Shown piece after piece: positions 24,662-34,800 of a stretch of DNA of 43,513 bases (positions are counted from its first letter, which is position 1; every line of letters starts with the position of its first letter). Source of the DNA: Lachnospiraceae bacterium (lineage in GTDB: Bacteria > Bacillota > Clostridia > Lachnospirales > Lachnospiraceae); contig JAFRSH010000037.1 of the NCBI GenBank assembly GCA_017427685.1, positions 1-43,513 on the forward strand, given 5' to 3'. The notes below the pieces were generated by a model. That model saw only the letters and a program-made list of their open reading frames with translations, was not told the origin of the DNA and made no database searches. The position numbers and the translations under genes were made by a program.

Positions 24662-24759
24662 TCGTCACGATGGTCGTTTGCTAAGACCGGCTAATGGTAT
24701 TAACGAGTTAAAAATGAGTGATCCTGAAAGAGAATCAGGGCAGTTATGGCAAAAAACTC

Positions 24760-24789
24760 TTGACAACACAGCTCTCGGCATGGTAAATT
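24760..24789 (+). promoter_or_regulatory. Promoter of rplJ-rplL
   Basis: Perfect TTGACA (24760-24765) with an 18-bp spacer to TAAATT (24784-24789). It gives a leader of roughly 220 nt containing the L10 element. Confidence 0.75.
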
Positions 24790-24796
24790 ATCTCTT

Positions 24797-24960
24797 GTCG
24801 CGAAAGTGGCACTGTCCGAAGACAGCAGGTATCGGGTTTTGACCCGACATAATGATGAGTTCATCGCCTGCCGAGGAAGCTGATTTTGATTTTGGTATAA
24901 TACTATCATGATTATTACGGCTTTCCTGCAATTCGGCAGGGAAGCCGATTTTGATTGTTT
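24797..24960 (+). promoter_or_regulatory. L10 ribosomal protein leader with attenuator
   Basis: The core matches the Bacillota L10 leader: CTGTCCGAAGACAG (24812-24825), GCAGG (24825-24829) pairing with CCTGC (24867-24871) before CGAGG, and hairpins CGGGTTTTGACCCG (24833-24846) and GATGAGTTCATC (24854-24865). Downstream, CGGCTTTCCTGC (24918-24929) pairs with GCAGGGAAGCC (24936-24946), followed by a T-rich stretch, an apparent terminator. In this family L10 (with L12) binds the leader to repress its own operon. A perfect extended -10 (TGGTATAAT, 24893-24901) lies between the two parts and may be an extra promoter. Confidence 0.88.
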
Positions 24961-25019
24961 CGGGATCTCCGGGACATTAGATTTCGTCTTCCCCCAAAAA
25001 TAAAACAGGAGGAACAAAA

Positions 25020-25511
25020 ATGGCTAAGGTAGAGCTCAAAGCCCCCATCATCGAAGAGATCAAGGGTCATGTTTCGACAGCCAAGGCTGCGGTTATCGTT
25101 GATTACTGCGGACTTACAGTAGAGCAGGACACAATCCTTCGTAAGAAGTTAAGGGAAGCCGGTGTTGTTTATAAGGTTTATAAGAACACCTACATGAAGA
25201 GAGCTTTCGAGGGCACCGATTACGCTCAGCTTGACAAGGTTCTTGACGGACCTTCGGCAGTTGCATTCAGCGCAGACGATGCTACAGCTCCCGCAAGAGT
25301 ACTTGCAGAGTTCATGAAGGACGCTCCCCAGCTTACATTCAAGGCCGGCGTTATCGACGGTACCTTCTACGATGAAGCAGGATGCAAGCTTATCGCTACA
25401 ATCCCTTCAAGAGACGTACTTATTTCCAAGCTGCTCGGCAGCATCAAGTCACCTATCTCCAATCTTGCTCGTGTTATCAAGCAGATCGCAGAGAAGCAGG
25501 CAGAGGCTTAA
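25020..25511 (+). CDS. rplJ: 50S ribosomal protein L10
   Basis: The 163-residue protein is L10: KAAVIVDYCGLTVEQDTILRKKLREAG (in part) and the middle YKVYKNTYMKRAF, DGPSAVAF and LLGSIKSPISNLARVIKQIAEK at the end, the helix that carries L7/L12 dimers. It anchors the stalk to the large subunit and represses its own mRNA through the leader upstream. The gene has its own promoter because the transporter gene separates it from rplA. AGGAGGAACAAAA precedes the ATG. Confidence 0.98.
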   Translation: MAKVELKAPIIEEIKGHVSTAKAAVIVDYCGLTVEQDTILRKKLREAGVVYKVYKNTYMKRAFEGTDYAQLDKVLDGPSAVAFSADDATAPARVLAEFMKDAPQLTFKAGVIDGTFYDEAGCKLIATIPSRDVLISKLLGSIKSPISNLARVIKQIAEKQAEA

Positions 25512-25604
25512 GGAAATCACAACTCGCATCATAGTTTTGATGCACAGCACTATTGGACGTACTACGTGCGTAGTACAACAACATTTTTAATGGAGGAAAC
25601 TTAA

Positions 25605-25973
25605 ATGACAACACAGGAATTTATCGATGCTATCAAGGGCATGACCGTTTTAGAGCTTAACGATCTTGTTAAGGCTTGTGAAGAAGAGTTTGGCGTATCC
25701 GCAGCAGCAGGCGTTGCAGTTGTAGCAGCAGGCCCCGCAGCAGGCGCAGCAGAGGAAGAGAAGACAGAGTTCAACATCGAGCTTACAGAAGTTGGTGCTG
25801 AGAAGGTTAAGGTTATCAAGGTTGTTCGTGAGATCACCGGTCTTGGCCTCAAGGAAGCTAAGGACGCTGTTGACGGCGCTCCCAAGGTTATCAAGGAAGG
25901 CGCTTCCAAGGCTGAAGCTGAGGATGCTAAGAAGAAGCTTGAAGAAGCAGGCGCTAAGGTTACACTTAAGTAA
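25605..25973 (+). CDS. rplL: 50S ribosomal protein L7/L12
   Basis: The 122-residue protein has an N-terminal dimerisation part ([20 protein letters not shown]), an Ala/Gly-rich hinge (about 33-52), and the C-terminal factor-binding domain with [21 protein letters not shown]. It forms the stalk that recruits translation GTPases. It lies 93 bp after rplJ and is followed by a strong terminator instead of rpoB. TGGAGGAAACTTAA precedes the ATG. Confidence 0.98.
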   Translation: MTTQEFIDAIKGMTVLELNDLVKACEEEFGVSAAAGVAVVAAGPAAGAAEEEKTEFNIELTEVGAEKVKVIKVVREITGLGLKEAKDAVDGAPKVIKEGASKAEAEDAKKKLEEAGAKVTLK

Positions 25974-25996
25974 TTGGCAATCGTTTAAATTTTTAC

Positions 25997-26029
25997 TGCC
26001 CCGTTCCACAAGGAATGGGGCATTTTTTT
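25997..26029 (+). terminator. Strong terminator after rplL
   Basis: TGCCCCGTTCC (25997-26007) pairs with GGAATGGGGCA (26012-26022) with one G-U pair, followed by seven Ts. It closes rplJL and, read on the other strand, sits behind the NUDIX gene. Confidence 0.92.
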
Positions 26030-26052
26030 CGGGTTAAAACAGAGAGGAAAAC

Positions 26053-26538
26053 TCATAGTTCCTTAATATCGGAAAGAGTATTGCCTGTGTAGCAGAGGCG
26101 CAGGCAGATACGTTTGTTGCCTTCGATCATTTTTTTCAGGAAGACTCTGTCTCCCTCCCAAAGATTTAAATCGAGAACAGCGGTCTTCTCTACGAAGGCA
26201 AGTTCTCCTTCGTTGCAGTCCTCGGGGCGGAAGGCGGAATCGTCGTAATCGGTGCTTGAAAAGAGATACATATCTTCGTCGGGCCATCCGTCGCTGCGAA
26301 ATTCGATGACTCCGTAAAAGTGAGCATCTCTGAGAACGATACCGGTTTCTTCAAGAACTTCGCGTTTTACGCATTCAAACGGACTTTCACCTTCTTCAAA
26401 TTTGCCTCCCACTCCGATCCATTTGCCCGAGTTGGGATCGTTTTCCTTTTTGTTACGGTAAAGCATAAGATATTTGCCGTCTTTTTCTATGTAGCAGAGT
26501 GAGGTTTTTATGGGAAGTATGGCCCTGTTGTGCTGCAT
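26053..26538 (-). CDS. NUDIX hydrolase (MutT / 8-oxo-dGTPase-like)
   Basis: The start is the ATG at 26538, whose upstream GGGAGGTCCGGTG is a good ribosome site and whose A overlaps the stop of the GNAT gene (TGATG). A longer reading of 192 residues has no ribosome site. The 161-residue product has a perfect Nudix box, Gly45-x5-Glu51-x7-REVLEETGI (59-67), which binds the metal and the diphosphate. It resembles MutT/8-oxo-dGTPases and related NTP pyrophosphohydrolases; the true substrate is unknown. It is translationally coupled to the acetyltransferase before it. Confidence 0.9.
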   Translation of the reverse strand: MQHNRAILPIKTSLCYIEKDGKYLMLYRNKKENDPNSGKWIGVGGKFEEGESPFECVKREVLEETGIVLRDAHFYGVIEFRSDGWPDEDMYLFSSTDYDDSAFRPEDCNEGELAFVEKTAVLDLNLWEGDRVFLKKMIEGNKRICLRLCYTGNTLSDIKEL

Positions 26539-27023
26539 CACCGGACCTCCCTGAGGATCTTTTCCATCCCTATCTTCTGGGGCTTCATCCCCATGTTTTC
26601 GTAGAAGGCCATTGCATTTGGATTGCAGCACCAGACGTTCAGGGTAACGTTGTAGAAACCGCGCTCCCCGGCGTAGGAGATCACGGCTTCGTAAAGGCTT
26701 CGACCGATGCCCGAACCGCGAATTGCTTCGTCAACGCATATGTCATCTACGTATAGCGTGCTGATGTCGGTGAGAACGGAGCTCTCTTTTGAGCACTGAT
26801 GAATACAAAAAGCATGCCCGAGGACGTCTCCGGCCGGATTTACACATACAAATACGGGAGTTGTGTCGTCGTTAATGATCTTTAAAAGCTCTTCTTTGTT
26901 ATATTTTGTGGCAGGACCCTTGAAGATGTCCGGACGTCCGTTATGGTGGACCATATCCACTTGTACAAGAAGCTTAAGAATTCCGGGTATATCCGCCTCT
27001 GTGGCGCGTCTTATTTCGTTCAT
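26538..27023 (-). CDS. GNAT family N-acetyltransferase
   Basis: The 161-residue protein shows the GNAT fold: EIRRATEADIPGILKLL at the start, the acetyl-CoA pyrophosphate loop RGSGIGRSL, and the later NPNAMAFYENMGM helix. The substrate is not evident. It has a perfect -35 (TTGACA, 27088-27083) and TATAAA at 27065-27060 upstream. Its stop shares a base with the ATG of the NUDIX gene. Both lie in the minus-strand block between rplL and rpoB. Confidence 0.92.
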   Translation of the reverse strand: MNEIRRATEADIPGILKLLVQVDMVHHNGRPDIFKGPATKYNKEELLKIINDDTTPVFVCVNPAGDVLGHAFCIHQCSKESSVLTDISTLYVDDICVDEAIRGSGIGRSLYEAVISYAGERGFYNVTLNVWCCNPNAMAFYENMGMKPQKIGMEKILREVR

Positions 27024-27059
27024 GCCATAACCTCATTTTTTTATATAAATCTTAATCCA

Positions 27060-27088
27060 TTTATATCGGAATAAAAGGAACTTGTCAA
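27060..27088 (-). promoter_or_regulatory. Promoter for the GNAT-NUDIX pair
   Basis: Minus strand: TTGACA (27088-27083), 17-bp spacer, TATAAA (27065-27060). It overlaps the end of the prepilin peptidase gene. Confidence 0.85.
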
Positions 27089-27597
27089 TTGAGGGTCGAT
27101 ACGGATGAGTGAACGTACATCGTAAAAAATGTATGTAGTATCGATGATGACAGGCTCTTTGAAACGAAACACCCCAGAGCAAAAAATGTGATCAACGGAA
27201 TGGTAGTTCGAGGGGCATTTGGGATTCGATGGTGTGTTATCAAACAGAACGAACCAAGACATGATCCGATGAGCAGAGCTTCAAAGGTAGGGAAAAACCC
27301 CAAAACAGCGCAGGAGCCGGCGAATATCCTTACATCCGCGCCGCCGAGACCCTTGCCGCGAGTGACCGTGTAGATAATAAAGAACAATAGAAAACAGAAG
27401 GCACTGCCCGAAAGCTTCAGGATGAAAAGCGGCAGTGTCTTTTCAAATGCTCCGGCGACGGCAAAGAAGAAGCAGGCGCGCTCGAGATGCGCGGGAACGC
27501 TTCTGTATCGGAGGTCGCAAACTCCTGCAAGTACGAGGGTTATGAGAAAGTAGGCGGTAGCAACCTTTGAAAAAAGGACAAAAAGGGAACAACTCAT
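27085..27597 (-). CDS. Type IV prepilin peptidase (A24 family, CpaA-like)
   Basis: The start is the ATG at 27597, 8 nt after GGGGAGG; the TTG six bases earlier is too close to that site. The 170-residue polytopic protein has the two catalytic aspartates of A24 aspartyl prepilin peptidases: Asp28 in LAGVCDLRYRSVP and Asp88 in GLGGADVRIFAG. The short form without an N-terminal methylase domain is the CpaA/TadV type. These enzymes remove the leader peptide of prepilins. No pilin, ATPase or other pilus gene is present, so it is an orphan here. A promoter lies far upstream at 27817-27844, giving a leader of about 210 nt. Confidence 0.85.
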   Translation of the reverse strand: MSCSLFVLFSKVATAYFLITLVLAGVCDLRYRSVPAHLERACFFFAVAGAFEKTLPLFILKLSGSAFCFLLFFIIYTVTRGKGLGGADVRIFAGSCAVLGFFPTFEALLIGSCLGSFCLITHHRIPNAPRTTIPLITFFALGCFVSKSLSSSILHTFFTMYVHSSVSTLN

Positions 27598-27746
27598 AGA
27601 CAAAACCTCCCCAAAAAACAGAAGACAGAAACAAAAGCCGGTCGATTAAGGCCTGCCGTATATACATAAAAGAACGTAGCGTAAAAATCGTACATGCCGT
27701 GTAATAAGGGGGGATGTAAAAAACGGACACAAAAAGAAAAAAACGA

Positions 27747-27775
27747 TTGACGCCTTGATTAATACGTGGTAATAT
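27747..27775 (+). promoter_or_regulatory. Promoter of rpoB-rpoC
   Basis: TTGACG (27747-27752), 17-bp spacer, TAATAT (27770-27775). The leader to the rpoB ATG is about 200 nt and includes the hairpin CATTTGT(CCAA)ACAAATG at about 27785-27802 and two GACGTC palindromes (AGGACGTCCT at 27905-27914 and TGACGTCA at 27971-27978). Confidence 0.75.
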
Positions 27776-27816
27776 GGATGATGCACATTTGTCCAAACAA
27801 ATGCCGCTTTGGATAT

Positions 27817-27844
27817 ATTATAGCACATTGGAGCGATAATGCAA
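27817..27844 (-). promoter_or_regulatory. Promoter of the prepilin peptidase gene
   Basis: Minus strand: TTGCAT (27844-27839), 16-bp spacer, TATAAT (27822-27817). It overlaps the region transcribed in the opposite direction from the rpoB promoter, so the two transcripts share about 70 nt of antisense. Confidence 0.7.
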
Positions 27845-27978
27845 AGCTTTTTCTAATAGTTTTTCAACAAAAGATGTAGGGTGTTCCCTTTTGAAAGAAA
27901 AAGGAGGACGTCCTATAGATTTTACGCGAAAATTAGGAAAAATTTGGGCAATTGAAAATAAATAATGAGGTGACGTCA

Positions 27979-30900
27979 ATGATCGAAAAAAACCGAATAC
28001 GTCCCGTTAAGCTGGGTAAGGGCGTAAGAATGAGCTATTCGAAACAGAAGGAAGTTTTGGAGATGCCCAACCTCATCGAGGTCCAGAAGAGGTCATACCG
28101 CTGGTTCCTTGAAGAAGGTCTCAAGGAGGCGTTCCAGGATATCTCCCCGATCGAGGATTACAACGGACATTTAAGCCTTGAATTCATCGACTTCCAGCTC
28201 TGTGAGAATGATGTCAAGTATTCCATAGAGGAATGTAAGGAAAGAGATGCGACATACGCGGCACCTTTGAAAGTAAAAGTCAGACTTCATAATAAAGAAG
28301 ACGAGGATGTCATCAAGGATCACGAGATCTTTATGGGTGACTTCCCCCTCATGACAGAAACCGGTACTTTCGTTATCAACGGAGCAGAGCGTGTTATCGT
28401 CAGCCAGCTCGTTCGTTCCCCCGGTATCTACTACGAGATTACACATGATAAGCTCGGTAAGAAGCTCTACGCATGCACCGTGATCCCCAGCCGTGGCGCA
28501 TGGCTTGAGTACGAGACAGACAGCAACGATATCTTCTATGTAAGAGTTGACCGTAACCGTAAGGTTCCGATCACTGTATTCCTGCGCGCTCTCGGACTTG
28601 GCACAAAGCAGTCTATCATCGACATGTTCGGTGAGGAGCCCAAGATCCAGCAGTCCTTTATGAAGGATCCTTCGGAGAGCGACACCTACGAAGCAGGTAT
28701 CAAAGAGCTTTACAAGAAGCTCCGTCCCGGAGAGCCCGTGTCTGTAGAGAGTGCAGAGTCACTCATCCACAGCATGTTCTTTGATGCAAGAAGGTACGAC
28801 CTTGCCAAGGTTGGACGTTACAAGTTCAACAAGAAGCTTCATCTCCACAACCGCGTAGTGGGCTTCGCGCTCGCTGAGGACGTGGCAGATCCTTCAACCG
28901 GTGAGATCATCGCCGAGGCAGGCACCAAGATCACTACCGAGATCGCAGACCGGATCCAGAACGCCGGCGTATTCTCGATCCTTGTTCAGGCCGAGGAGCA
29001 CAATGTTAAGGTCCTTTCCAACCTTATGGTTGATATCGCCGCACATGTTCCTTTCAAGATGACCGACGAACTTCGCGAGAAGCTCGGCATCACAGAGAGC
29101 GTTTATTATCCCGCACTCATGGAACTCCTCGAGACCTATAAGGACGAGGAAGAGCTCAAGGATCAGATCAGACGTCATGCAGGCGATCTCATCCCCAAGC
29201 ATATCACTAAGGAAGACATCTTCGCTTCCGTAAGCTACAACATCCACCTTGAGTACGGTGTAGGCAACAAGGACGACATCGACCACCTCGGAAACAGACG
29301 TATCCGTGCGGTAGGCGAGCTCCTTCAGAACCAGTATCGTATCGGTCTTGCACGTATGGAGAGGACCGTTCGTGAGAGGATGACAACACAGGACCTCGAC
29401 GGTGTATCACCGCAGTCCCTCATTAACATCAAGCCCGTGACCGCAGCCGTTAAGGAGTTCTTTGGAAGCTCGCAGCTGTCACAGTTCATGGACCAGCACA
29501 ATCCTCTCGGTGAGCTTGCACATAAGCGTCGTCTCTCGGCACTCGGCCCCGGCGGTCTTTCGCGTGACCGTGCCGGATTCGAAGTTCGAGACGTTCACTA
29601 TACACACTACGGCCGTATGTGTCCCATCGAGACACCCGAAGGTCCCAACATCGGTCTTATCAACTCACTCGCATCCTACGCAAGGATCAACGAGTACGGA
29701 TTTATCGAGGCTCCTTTCAGGATCGTTGACAAGAAGGATCCCGAGAATCCCAAGGTTACTGACGAGGTTATCTACCTCACAGCCGACGAAGAGGACAAGT
29801 ACATCGTTGCACAGGCTAACGAGCCGCTCGATGAGAAGGGCCATTTCGTTAACAACAATATTTCAGGTCGTTACAAGGACGAGACTTCTCAGTTCCTTAA
29901 GTCCAAGATCGATCTGATGGACGTATCCCCGAGGATGGTATTCTCGGTTGCTACAGCACTTATCCCGTTCCTTGAGAACGACGACGCTAACCGTGCCCTC
30001 ATGGGTTCGAACATGCAGCGTCAGGCAGTACCGCTTCTTCGCCCTCAGGCACCCGTTGTCGGAACAGGCATGGAGCTTAAGACCGCCATCGACTCAGGTG
30101 TCTGCGTGATCGCAGAGGAAGACGGAACAGTTGAGAAGGCTACGGCCAACCTCATCCGCATCCGCAACGAGCAGGGTACGATCCGTGATTACAACCTTCT
30201 TAAGTTTACAAGAAGTAACCAGGGTACCTGCATCAACCAGAGACCTATCGTCAACAAGGGCGAGAAGGTCACCAAGGGACAGGTTATCGCAGACGGTCCT
30301 TCGACACACGAAGGCGAGCTTGCACTCGGTACCAACCCTCTCATCGGTTTCATGACCTGGGAAGGTTACAACTACGAGGATGCCGTTCTCCTTTCGGAGA
30401 GACTTGTTAAAGAGGATGTTTACACATCCGTACATATCGAAGAGTACGAGGCAGAGGCCCGTGACACCAAGCTCGGACCCGAAGAGATCACACGCGACGT
30501 TCCCGGTGTCGGCGACGACGCACTTAAGGATCTCGACGAGCGCGGAATCATCCGCGTCGGTGCAGAGGTTCGTGCCGGTGATATCCTCGTCGGCAAGGTT
30601 ACACCTAAGGGCGAGACAGAGCTCACGGCAGAGGAGAGACTCCTCCGTGCGATCTTCGGTGAGAAGGCCCGTGAAGTACGTGATACTTCCCTCAGGGTTC
30701 CTCACGGTGAGTTCGGTATCATCGTTGATGCCAAGGTATTCACACGTGCCGCAGGCGACGAGCTTCCGCCCGGAGTCAATGAAAGCGTGCGCGTTTATAT
30801 AGCACAGAAGAGAAAGATCCAGGTCGGCGACAAGATGGCAGGCCGTCACGGAAACAAGGGTGTCGTTTCACGTGTGCTCCCCGTAGAAGACATGCCTTTC

Positions 30901-31869
30901 CTGCCCAACGGACGTCCGCTTGATATCGTGCTTAATCCTCTGGGCGTGCCTTCGCGTATGAATATCGGTCAGGTCCTTGAGATCCACCTTTCACTCGCAG
31001 CCAAGGTACTCGGATTTAACATCGCAACACCCGTCTTCGACGGCGCGAACGAGTTCGACATCATGGATACACTCGAGATGGCAAATGACTACGTCAACAC
31101 ACCTATCGAGGAATTCAAGAAGAAATACAGCAAGGTTCTTGATAAGGAGATCATGAACTACCTCATCGAGAATCAGGACTACAGGAAGGAATGGGAAGGT
31201 GTTCCGATCAACCGTGACGGTAAGGTTCGTCTTCGTGACGGACGTACCGGAGAGTACTTCGACGGTGCGGTAACGATCGGATTCATGCATTACCTCAAAC
31301 TCCACCATCTGGTTGACGATAAGATCCACGCACGTTCGACCGGTCCTTACTCACTCGTTACACAGCAGCCTCTGGGCGGCAAGGCTCAGTTTGGTGGACA
31401 GCGTTTCGGTGAGATGGAGGTTTGGGCTCTTGAGGCATACGGTGCAGCTCACGTGCTCCAGGAGATCCTGACAGTCAAGTCCGATGATGTTACGGGCCGT
31501 GTTAAGACCTACGAAGCCATCATCAAGGGCGACAACATCAGCGAACCCGGTATTCCCGAGTCGTTCAAGGTGCTCCTCAAGGAGCTCCAGTCACTCGCAC
31601 TCGACGTTACCGTACTCGACGAGAACGGCAACGAAGTCAAGCTTGCAGAGTCTGTTGATTACAGCATGGACAATGCAAACAACGCTTGGAGCGAAGGCAA
31701 TGACTACAACAACGGTCTTGAAGGCAACGTTGAAGATTCAGGCTTCTCTACCGTAGAGGGTGAGGAGATCGACGAGTATTACGAAGACGATTTCGGATCA
31801 GACAGTGAATTCGACAGCTACAGCGAGGATTCGTACACATTTGATGATCCCTCAGACTCGAACGAATAA
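27979..31869 (+). CDS. rpoB: DNA-directed RNA polymerase subunit beta
   Basis: The ATG at 27979 follows TGAGGTGACGTCA; a TTG 27 bp upstream has no ribosome site. The product has 1296 residues. The rifampicin region is the wild-type form: [20 protein letters not shown] followed by LSALGPGGL, so sensitivity is predicted. The catalytic-side motif [15 protein letters not shown] and the C-terminal RpoC contact region ([14 protein letters not shown]) are present. Beyond about residue 1224, where the family normally ends soon, it continues as a tail of about 70 residues rich in Asp, Glu, Ser and Tyr ([15 protein letters not shown]). The gene is separated from rplL by the minus-strand block and is 19 bp ahead of rpoC. 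Confidence 0.98.
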   Translation: MIEKNRIRPVKLGKGVRMSYSKQKEVLEMPNLIEVQKRSYRWFLEEGLKEAFQDISPIEDYNGHLSLEFIDFQLCENDVKYSIEECKERDATYAAPLKVKVRLHNKEDEDVIKDHEIFMGDFPLMTETGTFVINGAERVIVSQLVRSPGIYYEITHDKLGKKLYACTVIPSRGAWLEYETDSNDIFYVRVDRNRKVPITVFLRALGLGTKQSIIDMFGEEPKIQQSFMKDPSESDTYEAGIKELYKKLRPGEPVSVESAESLIHSMFFDARRYDLAKVGRYKFNKKLHLHNRVVGFALAEDVADPSTGEIIAEAGTKITTEIADRIQNAGVFSILVQAEEHNVKVLSNLMVDIAAHVPFKMTDELREKLGITESVYYPALMELLETYKDEEELKDQIRRHAGDLIPKHITKEDIFASVSYNIHLEYGVGNKDDIDHLGNRRIRAVGELLQNQYRIGLARMERTVRERMTTQDLDGVSPQSLINIKPVTAAVKEFFGSSQLSQFMDQHNPLGELAHKRRLSALGPGGLSRDRAGFEVRDVHYTHYGRMCPIETPEGPNIGLINSLASYARINEYGFIEAPFRIVDKKDPENPKVTDEVIYLTADEEDKYIVAQANEPLDEKGHFVNNNISGRYKDETSQFLKSKIDLMDVSPRMVFSVATALIPFLENDDANRALMGSNMQRQAVPLLRPQAPVVGTGMELKTAIDSGVCVIAEEDGTVEKATANLIRIRNEQGTIRDYNLLKFTRSNQGTCINQRPIVNKGEKVTKGQVIADGPSTHEGELALGTNPLIGFMTWEGYNYEDAVLLSERLVKEDVYTSVHIEEYEAEARDTKLGPEEITRDVPGVGDDALKDLDERGIIRVGAEVRAGDILVGKVTPKGETELTAEERLLRAIFGEKAREVRDTSLRVPHGEFGIIVDAKVFTRAAGDELPPGVNESVRVYIAQKRKIQVGDKMAGRHGNKGVVSRVLPVEDMPFLPNGRPLDIVLNPLGVPSRMNIGQVLEIHLSLAAKVLGFNIATPVFDGANEFDIMDTLEMANDYVNTPIEEFKKKYSKVLDKEIMNYLIENQDYRKEWEGVPINRDGKVRLRDGRTGEYFDGAVTIGFMHYLKLHHLVDDKIHARSTGPYSLVTQQPLGGKAQFGGQRFGEMEVWALEAYGAAHVLQEILTVKSDDVTGRVKTYEAIIKGDNISEPGIPESFKVLLKELQSLALDVTVLDENGNEVKLAESVDYSMDNANNAWSEGNDYNNGLEGNVEDSGFSTVEGEEIDEYYEDDFGSDSEFDSYSEDSYTFDDPSDSNE

Positions 31870-31888
31870 CAGATAAAGGAGCATAACG

Positions 31889-34800
31889 ATGGATAATTCA
31901 TATATCAGGTCAGAGAACTATCCCAAAGAGATAAACTATGACGCGATCCGAATCAGGCTCGCGTCACCCGAGAAGATCCGCGAATGGTCCAGAGCAGAGG
32001 TTAAGAAGCCCGAAACCATCAACTACCGTACCCTGAAACCTGAGAAGGACGGTCTCTTCTGCGAGAAGATCTTCGGACCCAGCAAGGACTGGGAGTGTCA
32101 CTGCGGAAAGTACAAGAAGATCCGCTTCAAGGGCATCGTTTGTGATCGATGCGGTGTTGAAGTTACAAAGTCATCGGTACGTCGTGAGCGTATGGGTCAC
32201 ATCACTCTTGCTGCTCCCGTATCGCATATATGGTATTTTAAGGGTATCCCCAGCCGTATGGGACTCATGCTCGATCTCTCACCGAGAGTACTCGAGAAGA
32301 TCCTCTACTTTGCGGCTTATATCGTTCTTGATCCCGGAACTACCAAGCTGACATATAAGCAGATCCTCACAGAGAAGGAATACCTCGATGAGAGCGAGAA
32401 GTATCCCGCAGGATCCTTCCGTGTCGGCATGGGTGCCGAGGCAGTCAAGGAACTCCTTCAGGCTATCGACCTTGAAGCAGAGTCGGCTACCCTCAAGGAG
32501 GAACTCAAGAATTCCACAGGCCAGAAGCGCGCAAGGATCATCAAGAGACTTGAGGTCGTTGAGGCATTCAGAGAGTCGGGCAACCGTCCGGAGTGGATGA
32601 TCCTTGAGAACATCCCGGTACTTCCTCCCGATCTGCGCCCCATGGTACAGCTCGACGGCGGAAGATTCGCCACATCCGACATGAACGACCTTTACAGGCG
32701 TATCATCAACCGTAACAATCGTCTTCGCAGACTCCTTGAGCTCGGTGCTCCCGATATCATCGTTCGTAACGAGAAGCGTATGCTTCAGGAAGCTGTTGAC
32801 GCACTTATCGATAACGGCAGACGCGGTCGTTCCGTAACAGGCCCCGGCAACCGTCCTCTTAAGTCACTTTCCGACATGCTCAAAGGAAAGCAGGGACGTT
32901 TCCGTCAGAACCTCCTCGGAAAGCGTGTTGACTACTCGGGTCGTTCGGTTATCGTCGTTGGACCCGAACTTAAGATCTACCAGTGCGGTCTCCCCAAGGA
33001 GATGGCAATCGAGCTTTTCAAGCCCTTCGTTATGAAAGAGCTTGTTGAGAGACAGATAGCAAACAACATCAGACAGGCAAAGAAGATGGTCGAGCGTCTC
33101 GATCGTGAGGTTTGGGACGTGCTCGAGGATGTTATTCATGAGCATCCCGTTATGCTGAACCGTGCTCCTACACTTCACAGACTCGGTATCCAGGCATTTG
33201 AGCCCATCCTTGTCGAAGGTAAGGCGATCAAGCTTCATCCCCTCGTATGTACGGCCTTCAACGCCGACTTCGACGGTGACCAGATGGCTGTGCATCTTCC
33301 TCTTTCGGTTGAAGCACAGGCTGAGGCAAGATTCCTCATGCTTTCACCCAACAACCTGTTGAAGCCTTCGGACGGTGGTCCCGTTGCCGTTCCTTCACAG
33401 GATATGGTACTCGGTATCTACTACCTGACCATTCATAAGTATGCGGATTATCTCACAGATCCCGCACACGCAAGCGAGAAGGACAGCTTTGTGGCTGAGT
33501 TTGAAAGCCCCGAAGAGGCAGTTGCCGCTTACCAGGACTACCAGACCAAGAAGACCAAGGCAGTTCTCAAGGCTAAGGACGAAGCAGCAGCACAGAAGGC
33601 AGTTGCAGCGATCAAGACCCAGGCACTCGAGTTCGATTCGATCGTTAAGGTTTGTGTAGATCCCGAGCGTGACAGAAGGATCGTCTGCAGGATGGTTGAT
33701 CTGCTCGGCAGAAAGTTCTACTCGATGGACAACGCACTTCTTGCCTACGAGAACGGTGAGATCACACTTCACCAGTACATCTACGTTAAGCGTGAAGGCG
33801 TATTTAAGGATGCAGACGGAACAGAGCGTAAGATCTCAAAGTTCCTCTTCACCACACTCGGAAGATTCATCTTCAACGAGGCCATTCCTCAGGATCTCGG
33901 CATCGTTGACAGAAACGATCCCGAGCACTTCCTCGATCTCGAGGTTGATTACCTCGTTAAGAAGAAGGAGCTTAAGGGCATCCTTGAGAAGTGTATCAAT
34001 ACACATGGCGCTACAATGACTGCAGAGACACTTGACGCCATCAAGTCACTCGGATACAAGTATTCGACAAGGGCAGCCATGACAGTTTCCATTTCGGACA
34101 TGACCGTTCCTCCCGAAAAGAAGAAGATCATTGCCGATGCGGAGGCTACAGTCGACGTTATCAGCAAGAAGTTCCGTCGCGGACTTCTTACCGATGAAGA
34201 GCGTTACAAGACAGTTATCGACACATGGAAGGTTGCCGATGATCAGATCACCAAGAAGCTGATGGCCGGCCTCGATAAGTTTAACAACATCTACATGATG
34301 GCTGACTCCGGTGCCCGTGGTTCCGATAAGCAGATCAAGCAGCTTGCCGGTATGCGTGGACTTATGGCAGATACATCAGGTAAGACCATCGAGCTCCCCA
34401 TCAAGGCTAACTTCCGTGAAGGTCTTGACGTACTCGAGTACTTCATCTCCGCACACGGTGCCCGTAAGGGTCTCTCCGATACGGCTCTTCGTACAGCCGA
34501 CTCGGGTTACCTTACCAGACGTCTTGTCGACGTTTCACAGGAGCTCATCATCCGTGAGGATGACTGCTGCGCAGGTGAAGAAGAGATCGTCGGAATGTCC
34601 GTTAAGGCATTCGCCGACGGCAAGGAAGTTATCGAGTCGCTCCAGGAGCGTATCACAGGCCGTTTCGCTTGTGACGATATCTTCGATGACAACGGCGAGA
34701 TCATCGTTAAGAAGAATCATATGATCACTCCCAAGCGTGCCGCAGCTATCTGCGCTACGAAGGCAGTGAAGGATAAGGGCGCATCGGCATCGATCAAGAT

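Noticed and set aside
24893..24901. TGGTATAAT as the main rplJ promoter
   Set aside because: It lies inside the L10 leader after the protein-binding core and has no -35; the TTGACA at 24760 fits the known leader layout better. It is kept only as a possible extra promoter.
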